Source of the DNA: Choristoneura fumiferana
Lineage: Eukaryota; Arthropoda; Insecta; Lepidoptera; Tortricidae
Reading direction: 5' to 3'
Length of the DNA stretch: 64,000 bases
NCBI RefSeq assembly: GCF_025370935.1
Contig: NC_133473.1
Span: 22,424,939-22,488,938, forward strand
Shown here: positions 56,581-64,000 of the stretch, one piece after another
Numbering within the stretch: position 1 is the stretch's first letter
Layout: each line of letters begins with the position of its first letter
Translations under genes and position numbers: made by a program
Notes under the pieces: model-generated
What the model was told of the DNA's origin: nothing
Seen by the model: the letters and a program-made list of their open reading frames with translations, nothing else
Databases searched by the model: none

Positions 56581-56582
56581 TT

Positions 56583-56860
56583 AAATTCTGCTGCATTCGA
56601 TTTTATACAAAAGTCTGGTTTGTGCCACACGGCGACTCAAAATGAGTTGCCGTGTGGTGTGGTACCATCAGCCAAATATGTGGTCTACAACCCTAAAGTT
56701 GATAATCGTTTGCATGTCAAAACAATAATGCCAAAGCTTGAAAGTTCGAATTTAGCGACATATTCATTTGATAGGAACTTGTTTAAAAATTGATAGACCC
56801 CTTATTTGGCTGATGGTACAAACTGGACTTTTGTATAAAAAAGCGAATGCAGCAGAAATT
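56583..56860. mobile_element. Foldback element split by a TA MITE
   Basis: The left arm AAATTCTGCTGCATTCGATT is mirrored by GCGAATGCAGCAGAAATT at 56843-56860. The inner palindrome CCACACGGCGACTCA/TGAGTTGCCGTGTGG is intact. The MITE occupies 56665-56816. Confidence 0.8.
56665..56816. mobile_element. TA-flanked MITE, family CCATCAGCCAAATA (copy 3)
   Basis: CCATCAGCCAAATATGTGG and the inverse of CCATCAGCCAAATAAGGGG; TA at 56663-56664 and 56817-56818. Confidence 0.88.
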
Positions 56861-57369
56861 ACGAGAACGAAAACACGCGACTCACAGCTCAAAAAATACG
56901 CTCGTCTGGCTTCACCGTAATAAGACATTTAGTTAGCTGTTGTAGCTTGATTTATGTGGCTGGTGCATAATGAGAGGCATTAAAGTACGAGTGTGGTTTT
57001 ATGAAACTCGCCTTCGGCTCGTTTCATAATAAGATCACACGAGTGTTTTAATGCCTAATTATGTATAGCCGCATACATAACTTTATCTACATGCATATCA
57101 TAAGTAATCTATAATATGTTCAGATATGGCCTGTATTTTGACTTTGACTGAATTAATAATAATTATTATCTAAAAATGCATGTCATAAGTTTTCTACAAT
57201 ATGTACAGATATGCATTGTTAAAAAAAGTATTACCGATACTTTAATGTAAACATTAAGATGCACTGTACTTTAATGTGAACATTAAGATGCACCCGCAGA
57301 TACCAGGTTTCTTAATAAAGGCCATTTGATAGGGAACATATAATGATATGCATGTAGATAAATGGATAT

Positions 57370-57580
57370 ATTGTGTATCTATCCTACTAATATTATAAAT
57401 GTGAAAGTTTATGAGTATGTGTGCGTGTATGTATGTTTGTTATTTCTGCACGCTAAAACGAATGGACGGAGTTGAATAAAATTTGGTAATAGATAGCTGG
57501 AGCTCTGAAAACACGTTTATAGGTTACTTTTTATCCTGATATTCCCATGGGATCAGGATAAAATCTCAAACCTTAACTGC
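57370..57580 (+). mobile_element. Helitron-like repeat
   Basis: CCTACTAATATTATAAATGT, GAAAGTTTATGAGTATGTGT, ACGAATGGACGGAGTTGAAT: the 5' part of the lepidopteran Helitron-type repeat. Confidence 0.6.
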
Positions 57581-58325
57581 TGGGTCAGAGCCATGAAGTT
57601 TAGCAAACGCAACGACAGTGAAAGACGATGTTGGGATTTCCCATATGAACTTTGTAAAATCTCGTAATTTCAATTCAACTTCTGGCTCTGAGGCTTTGCT
57701 TGCTAACGACTTGGGGATTCAGTTTTTTCACCCATCTGTCTAACTAAGACTTAAACATTTATCTTAATTGTTACAGGTAAAATCAACGGAGTAGCCACGT
57801 TATTGTTACGAGTAAGTTAACATTGAACAGCGCGGGACGGTTGCATTGCACGTTGTTCTGAGTCGAGTCAAGTAGGTACGCAAGGAATTAGTAATTTATG
57901 GCGAGAACAAGGCAATGGACCACACAGTAGTGTGGGGACTGTAACTTGGTGAGAGCTTAGGTACTGGGGATCAACGCGCGTGACTTTAAACTATTAAATA
58001 ATAACGTTGTTTTTCAATTATTTAGATTTATTGTGGAACTTATAAATACATTTACATAGAATGGCACCAGCCGCTTAGGCTATCGGGAGCAATCTGCGCT
58101 CCGGCATGTATACCGCTGTCAATCTGTTTTAAAGTTATATTCTAGAAACACAATATAAAAAAACCTATCCCTTTATACAAAACTAGGTTAATCTAACCTG
58201 CCAGGTGGTCAGTTTTACCACCTGCCAGCGGTATACAGCCTAGTTCCTACAGTAGTCTAACCATTTAGCATTATCGGAAGCTACCTCAGGAGCTAATCGT
58301 CGTGAGCCCGTATCAAGGAAACTGA

Positions 58326-58440
58326 ATCATGCACCAGGGTGACCTTTGTGCTACTAATGTTGTGTTGATTCTCATGCATCTGCCAAAAAACCATAGCGAA
58401 ATTGATTATGAAAAGATTCCGTTCTGGTACACGATTCATC
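58326..58440. mobile_element. MITE, family CAGTCGAA (diverged copy 3)
   Basis: TGAATCATGCACCAGGGTGA, CCATAGCGAAATTGATTATG, GTACACGATTCATCC: shares its interior with 23627-23785. Confidence 0.65.
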
Positions 58441-58626
58441 CTCAGCAAAAGAAAATCATTTGTAGGTAATTAAGGGACTTAATCGAGGCTTAATAACAGT
58501 TTCCATTAACACCACCTTGATGGACGGTGCTTCTCCACTCCATTATGCTTGCATCGTATGTGCAATCTTCCCATGGAATAAAAGGAAATTCTAGTCGAAT
58601 ACTCGTATACTGAGATAACCTATTTA

Positions 58627-58876
58627 TGACCTCTCAAGCAGCTGAGGATCGTGGGTTCAACTCCGGACTCATACCTCTTAAGTTTTTCGAAATTGAGGAA
58701 ATCTGCACTACTTAACCGGCGAAGCAATTCAATGGTGTGTCTGAAGTTCCCGTAAAGCACCTAGATTGTCCTAGATCCTCATGGGAACTATGGCCCGAGC
58801 CCTCTCATTTTGAGGAAGCCTGTATCCCGGCCCCAGCAGTGGGACCCATAGGTACATATAGGCTGGGATGATGACA
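58627..58876 (+). mobile_element. SINE-A, lacking the head
   Basis: GACCTCTCAAGCAGCTGAGG, GAAGCAATTCAATGGTGTGT, tail TAGGCTGGGATGATGAC, running directly into the next Helitron-like element. Confidence 0.85.
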
Positions 58877-59105
58877 CTAATATTATAATAAATGTAAAAG
58901 TTTGTAAGTCTGTTTATTTGTTTGTTCGTTTATTACCTCATCACGTCTAAACCGCTAAACCGATTTACATGAAATAAATTCCGTATACAAATATTTTCGA
59001 GTCCCAGGGAAGAACATAGAACTGTTTAATCCCGGAAAATTACATAGTTCCCGCGGGATAGCGATAAACAAATTCTACCCGCACGGAATCGCGGGCAACA
59101 GCTAG
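58877..59105 (+). mobile_element. Non-autonomous Helitron-like element, complete-looking
   Basis: Starts ACTAATATTATAATAAATGT, contains CACGTCTAAACCGCTAAACC and TCCCGGAAAATTACATAGTT, and ends GGAATCGCGGGCAACAGCTAGTA with a terminal hairpin region and CTAGT. Confidence 0.65.
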
Positions 59106-59433
59106 TATAGGTAATATACTTAACACAGTTGTGGTAGTTCGGGCTAAAGAAAATGCCTCTTGAGTGCCGAGTGACGTCACCACGCTGGTTGAGATACGCG
59201 AGGTGGCGCGTAAAAGGGAATGCTCGTAAAATTGAACACCGATTCGGCGAGAGTTAGATGTGCAGGTTGGTTGAACTTTAATACGAAACTAGAAATAGAC
59301 GGGGCCGCATCCAGCCGTCATACCCGCTGCTGAGTGCTGACGCAGGGATATCAAAATTTCCATTTTTTCGTTTTTCAAATCCAAATTTCAATTCAAATTT
59401 TATTTATCTAAGTAGTAGGTACTTACTTGTTCT

Positions 59434-59680
59434 TGTTGTTGTTTTTCATGTTTTCTATTTTTTTGTGCTAATCTGTTCATATCTTCGTAGGTATTATCTG
59501 TGGAAACATTTAACTGGCTTTATTGTTACAATGTTTTGTTACCTATATCCACCTGTAGTAGTTAATTCGTTGTTGTTTTTCTTTTGTTTTCCATTTTTTT
59601 CTTGTGCTAATCTATTCATATCTTCGTATTATCTATGGAAACCTTTAACTGGCTTTATTGTTACGTGTTTTGTTATCGAC
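59434..59680 (+). repeat. Imperfect tandem duplication, period about 135 bp
   Basis: Two units carry GTGCTAATCTGTTCATATCT / GTGCTAATCTATTCATATCT and AACTGGCTTTATTGTTAC. Unit 1 from 59434, unit 2 from 59569. Confidence 0.8.
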
Positions 59681-59836
59681 CTATTGGTTTTCCGAATAAA
59701 ATAAAAGTGAAAATGGTAGGAAACAAACAGGCCGCACGGGACGCGGGCCCAGTACACCTCCGATCACGCACAAGCTTACCAAGATTAATTATAATCGTGA
59801 GCCCTAAAACCTGATCTAACTCACATTACCGATGTA

Positions 59837-59951
59837 CAGCCGAGGTCAAAGATATCTTTACACTTTAGTACCTTGTCACTGTATACCTTCTGACAATTTT
59901 ATACAAAATACAAACATGAAGTGACAGTGGGAAAGTATTTGACCTCGACTG
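59837..59951. mobile_element. TA-flanked MITE, family CAGCCGAGGTCAAA
   Basis: CAGCCGAGGTCAAAGATA at the left and TATTTGACCTCGACTG at the right; TA on both sides. Confidence 0.82.
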
Positions 59952-60072
59952 TAGGTAAGTATGTATTTAGACGACCGAAATTAGCAAAACAGTCGTGCTT
60001 GTGAGTATTCCTATCCGGGGTTTAAAGCCACCCTTATCATATGTACTATTTAAGTATGTATTTATCTATTGA

Positions 60073-60332
60073 CGACCGGATGGCTAAGTGGTTAGAGAAC
60101 CTGACTACGAAGCTTGAGGTCCTGGGTTCGAATCCCAGCTGGGGCAGATATTTGTGTGAATAACACGAATGTTCGTTCTCGGGTCTTGGATGTTTAATAT
60201 GTATTTAAGTATGTATTTATCTATATAAGTATGGTTATCCGTTGCCTAGTATCCACAGTACAAGCTTTGCTTAGTTTGGGACTAGGTCAATTGGTGTCAA
60301 GTGTCCCATGATATTTATTTATTACCTAGTCT
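60073..60332 (+). mobile_element. SINE-B, full length
   Basis: Head GACGACCGGATGGCTAAGTG, GGGTTCGAATCCCAGCTGGGG; tail CAAGTGTCCCATGATATTTA. TATTTATCTATT before and TATTTATTTATT after may be a target duplication. Confidence 0.9.
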
Positions 60333-62064
60333 CTCTTCTAAGCCGCTACATTCTTAACAGAGGTGTCGTGGTCAGTTGGAGATCAGCAGTGAACGTTCAT
60401 GACAACTTTCTTGGGAAAATAGCGTGTTAGTTCCCCTGTCCTTCCACATCCTAGAGCTGGGAGTCCGGAGTTCGTAGTTGACAAAAGAGCGCTGCGGCCC
60501 TAACCTGTTACCTAGTAAGGATATATAAGTAAAATAGAATGAAATGAACACAGACTTGCTTGCAATTATTTATTTCAGTCAAATCATGTAAAACGCTAAA
60601 CTATGCACGTTTGATGACAGATTCTCGACTCGGTTACACGTTCCTTTATACATTATCAACAGTGACTAGCGATAGTAAAATAACTCCGACCGGCGGACTT
60701 GTGCTTACAAAAATAATATTTCCATTATGACGTTCACCGAAACTCTTTCCGTTACTCCAGAAGTTAAATGCCGTGTCCAGAATTATTACTCGGAACATAG
60801 ATAATAATGTTATGAAGTTATTATCGGTCACTATGAAAAAGAAAAGGACACAAAATCACTTGGTGTCTGTTTCGTTACATTTACGTTAATATCTGCTTAG
60901 TTATCAAACATTTGACCCCAAAATATTTAGGTTATCTTCTGCGATGACTCCTTGTTGGATTAAAATTATGTTGCGAATGAGTATTTTAGTAACTATCAAA
61001 AAAGAAAATCACTCTTTAACAACTGAATTTTTTAAATTTTAATCTGATATTCATAAAATAAGTTGAATATTGATACTCGAAACAATGTTATTTTCGTCGA
61101 AATACGAACAGTGAATAATAATCTGAATAGGCGCCATCTGTTGCGTCGGCTCGTAACTTCAAGGCAGCGTTCTCGCTTGCTAATGTTAGTAGTACGCACA
61201 ATGGCCGCCTACACAATAACGCCACTGTAAACTTTAATTTACTCTACTTTTTCCTCAATACCATCTTTGATTTTAATATAAATTTTCAGGAAGTTTATTA
61301 CAATTCACACAATTTTGTACTCAATGTTTTAGGCCTATATTTCTTGAAAACTATATGACTTATCTCAATTCACGTCTTTATCAATTCACAACGTAGCAGT
61401 TTGCTCGTTTATAATAGAACACAATAATTAAGTACAAGACACTTAGATGTGTATTCAGACGGCGTATATTACAGGGTAGTAGATGCGATACAATTCTGTG
61501 GTTAGCGATTGGAATACACAGTCTGATTATACCTTAAAGTTACTTCAATTTGTTCCCCTAACTAAGTGGAATGATATGAAGTCAGCAATCTAATTACATA
61601 AATAAGTCTACGGAGTTTATCTTTGGTTAAATTATCAAATCGAGAGATACAACATTGAGTGTGGACAAAGTACCGAAATGTAAGGCAAGTGTCGGACACC
61701 CTCACGGATTGCGCACATCTGATAACTTCTTGGAGCTGTAGTCTAAGCGTTAAGATGATAACCCCGCGATAGGCGGCGCCACCATCTACGCAAAAGTGAC
61801 TCAAGACTATAAGTTTCGTGTTTTATTTTACATCTTATGTACTTTTGTTTTAGTCTGGATTGTGGTTATTCTTGCTGGGTATCACAGTTTTGTAAATGCA
61901 TATAAGACTTCATCATCGCTGTCGATTGTTATAAATTTTAATCGGCACTACAGTACTATTGCTTGGGGTTTATTCGGCTTTTTGCGACTATTTTTTTATA
62001 TTGAGAGGGAGGTAAACGAGCAAGCGGGTCATCTGATGGGAAATGATCACCGCTGCCCATGAGG
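60333..62064. other. Gene-free stretch
   Basis: No exon-like island. 61995-62060 is a fragment of the CGAGCAAGCGGGTCATCTGA dispersed repeat. The open frame at 61796-62062 (+) runs into it and is probably chance. Confidence 0.5.
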
Positions 62065-62066
62065 TA

Positions 62067-62198
62067 CAGTCAAGGGCAAAGATATCGACACGGCCAAAGT
62101 TGCAAAAATACGTATACACTGCCTTAATGTAAAGTGCATAAAGTCGTGTATACATATTTTTGTAACTTTGGCCGTGTCGATATCTTTGCCCTTGACTG
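62067..62198. mobile_element. TA-flanked hairpin MITE, family CAGTCAAGGGCAAAG
   Basis: CAGTCAAGGGCAAAGATATC and its exact inverse; the arms pair over about 60 bp. TA at 62065-62066 and 62199-62200. Confidence 0.92.
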
Positions 62199-62208
62199 TA
62201 CCAATAAT

Positions 62209-62741
62209 TAGACCCCGGATTTTGTCGCAATGACGTCACAATATAATAGGGTAGTTTGGGGAGTAAATGGAAAGGTTTTAATTAATACGGCTGTGTAAAT
62301 GATGATGATGATGTGTGCGTGAGAATGGTCCCACAGACCATCTCACCGTCCAAAAACATCTACGTGCAAAAAAACACCAACAACAAAGCGAGTGGACACA
62401 AAAACCAAAACGGGTTTAACTTAAACCTAACGAAATTTTTGATTTGTTCTAATTACTTGTAATATATTTTTATGTAGGTATTAAATTTTAATTTAAAGAA
62501 AAAAAGAAAATCATTTATTCGTGACAACATGGGAAGTTGGGTAAAAATAAAAATGAAAACAAAATACAATTAACATCACATGGTCCCAAATCAACAATCT
62601 GCCGGTCTTCCTTTGGGACCATTCTTACATACACATCATCATCATCATCATCATCACTTACACAGCCGTATAATTAACACCGTCCCATTTACTCCCCAAA
62701 CTACCCTATTGTGACGTCATTGCGACAAAAATCCGGGTCTA
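62209..62741. mobile_element. hAT-type foldback element with ~130-bp inverted repeats
   Basis: TAGACCCCGGATTTTGTCGC at the left and its inverse (one C fewer) at the right, pairing through GGGTAGTTTGGGGAGTAAAT to the CATCATCATCATCAT stretches. CCAATAAT duplicated at 62201-62208 and 62742-62749. The interior includes LINE-tail-like sequence. Confidence 0.85.
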
Positions 62742-62980
62742 CCAATAATATCCCAATTCGGAATGAATTCCCTGACCAATTGTTCTGTAGCACGCGTTGC
62801 AAACTATAGTAGTAAGTACAGTTTTATTCAAGTTTTAATAAAGGTTTCAATAGTTTATGCTTAGACATTTCTTAACCAATATCCTTGAGTATCAAAGTGG
62901 CAGGCGAGAGGGTGCCCTTTCCCCGCCCGCGCCCCCCGCTACCTCACTCGTAATGACGGCCATCAAATAAGTCCATAAGG

Positions 62981-63214
62981 CAGTGGTTCTTAACCTTTTA
63001 GTTAGGAGGGACCATTTGACAAAATTTCTGTTTTGTCATGGACCTCCAACTGTTTGCCTATATGGTAAAAGTAAAATTGTAAATGAATGAACGGTTGCGA
63101 CCGCTACTTGACTGGCGCGTCGTTTTGCCAATTCGTTGTTGATGGCTTCGCGGACCACTTCGAGTTCTTCCAGGGACCACCAGTGGTCCGCGGAGCACCG
63201 GTTAAGAACCACTG
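62981..63214. mobile_element. hAT-type MITE CAGTGGTTCTTAACC
   Basis: CAGTGGTTCTTAACCTTTT and inverse GGTTAAGAACCACTG; CCATAAGG duplicated exactly at 62973-62980 and 63215-63222. Lies about 300 bp past the stop codon of the right-edge gene. Confidence 0.93.
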
Positions 63215-63516
63215 CCATAAGGTAACAAAATAAGGTTTTTTAAACCATTAACCAAACTTAATGATTTAATTTTTACTCAAGACCGTGCCAAAAGCTCTGA
63301 CTTGTCCTTGACAACAAATTTCATTACAGTTCAGAATTACTATACAAAACCTAGATGTGAATCCTGAATTCGCAGCTCATAAAAAGTATGACAATTGCTT
63401 GATGGCGTCTGATCTATTCGCAAACCTTATATTGGTCGTAACGTTCAGCACCACGAGGGTATGGCAGCGGCGGTGCGCGGGCGCCGCTACGGCTACAGTA
63501 TACAGTATACGGGGAC

Positions 63517-63557
63517 TCAGAACGTCAGGATCGGCTCCTCGCGGTGGTCCAGGATAT
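63517..63557 (-). CDS. Terminal coding exon of the unrecognised right-edge gene
   Basis: Forty-one coding nt completing DILDHREEPILTF and TGA. Too short to be seen as an open frame; found through the acceptor TTTTCCAG and the phase match. A possible ATTAAA poly(A) signal is at 63270-63265. Confidence 0.7.
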
Positions 63558-64000
63558 CTGGAAAACGTAAAACAAATGCGTCGTGAGACAGTCAGAATTT
63601 TAACATCAGCTCTGGATGAATAAGCTCTGAGACCTCCCCGATTCAGTGGACACGGATTTTTTTGAGTTATAAATATAACGTAACAAGAATTTTTAAAGGT
63701 TTGGGTTATAAATGCGATGGAAGGATGACGTCAATGAAACAGCAAGACGAGTCGAATACAAGTGGCTTAAAGCAGATAAATGAAGGAATCTGAACGAAGG
63801 AAAATTAGGATGGTTGAAAAAGGCCAAGAACGGACGGATTGGCGAGTATACTCGTAGTGACCGGGTACTGAGTACTGACCCTTGGCGATGGTCCACCAGG
63901 GCAGCGTGACGTACGTGAGGTACGCGTTCAGCGGCGCCGACTGCGCGCGCCGGCCCTCCTTCCACAGCGCGAACGTCTGCGTGAAGCCGCGCATCGCCCA
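63517..64000 (-). CDS. 3' end of an unrecognised gene: last two coding exons, partial at the window edge
   Basis: Exons 64000-63880 (continuing beyond the window) and 63557-63517, separated by a 322-nt intron (donor G|GTCAGT, acceptor TTTTCCAG). The joined reading is 53 residues: WAMRGFTQTFALWKEGRR, AQSAPLNAYLTYVTLPWW, TIAKDILDHREEPILTF, stop TGA at 63519-63517. The split codon (G|AT, Asp) joins cleanly, and the upstream exon is strongly GC-rich like the spondin exons. It has a basic patch (KEGRR) and a hydrophobic YLTYVTLPWW segment near the C-terminus, which could sit at a membrane. I do not recognise the family and give no function. It is transcribed in the same direction as spondin, about 11 kb upstream of it. 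Confidence 0.75.
63880..64000 (-). CDS. Penultimate coding exon of the unrecognised right-edge gene (partial)
   Basis: Forty in-frame codons plus one base, open to the window edge. The 5' part of this exon and the rest of the gene lie beyond the window. Confidence 0.75.

Overview
This is a eukaryotic window, almost certainly from a moth or butterfly (Lepidoptera, Ditrysia). The background is AT-rich and crowded with short interspersed elements of the kinds usual in that order: tRNA-headed SINEs ending in GATGAT repeats, TA-flanked hairpin MITEs, Helitron-like pieces and 3' ends of LINEs. Compact GC-rich coding exons stand out from it. No bacterial features, rRNA, CRISPR array or intact tRNA gene were found. 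I could not assign the species.

The main gene runs leftwards from 52387 to 27835 on the minus strand. I reconstructed 14 coding exons whose splice sites and reading phases all agree, giving a 757-residue secreted protein: signal peptide, reeler domain, spondin_N domain, three thrombospondin type-1 repeats (TSR), a Kunitz domain, a short linker and a fourth TSR. This is an F-spondin (SPON1/fat-spondin type) extracellular-matrix protein. A GC-rich stretch at about 54323-54430 ends in a good donor and may be a non-coding first exon. At the right edge (63517-64000, minus) lie the last two coding exons of a second gene, which I do not recognise; its stop codon is inside the window.

Layout: 1-27834 is gene-free and holds repeats, including two nested transposon complexes (13.8-16.2 kb and 17.7-19.7 kb). 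27835-52387 is the spondin gene, with its largest introns (7.9, 4.3 and 3.2 kb) around the Kunitz and last-TSR exons. 52388-63516 is intergenic, again repeat-rich, with a dense transposon cluster at 62.0-63.2 kb. 63517-64000 is the end of the second gene.

I found no clearly new biological system. The observations most worth checking are the modular phase-1 Kunitz/linker cassette, the last TSR lacking an O-fucose acceptor, strong secondary structure and a SINE lying right beside spondin 5' splice sites, transposon nests with target duplications, and local empty-site paralogues that date insertions.
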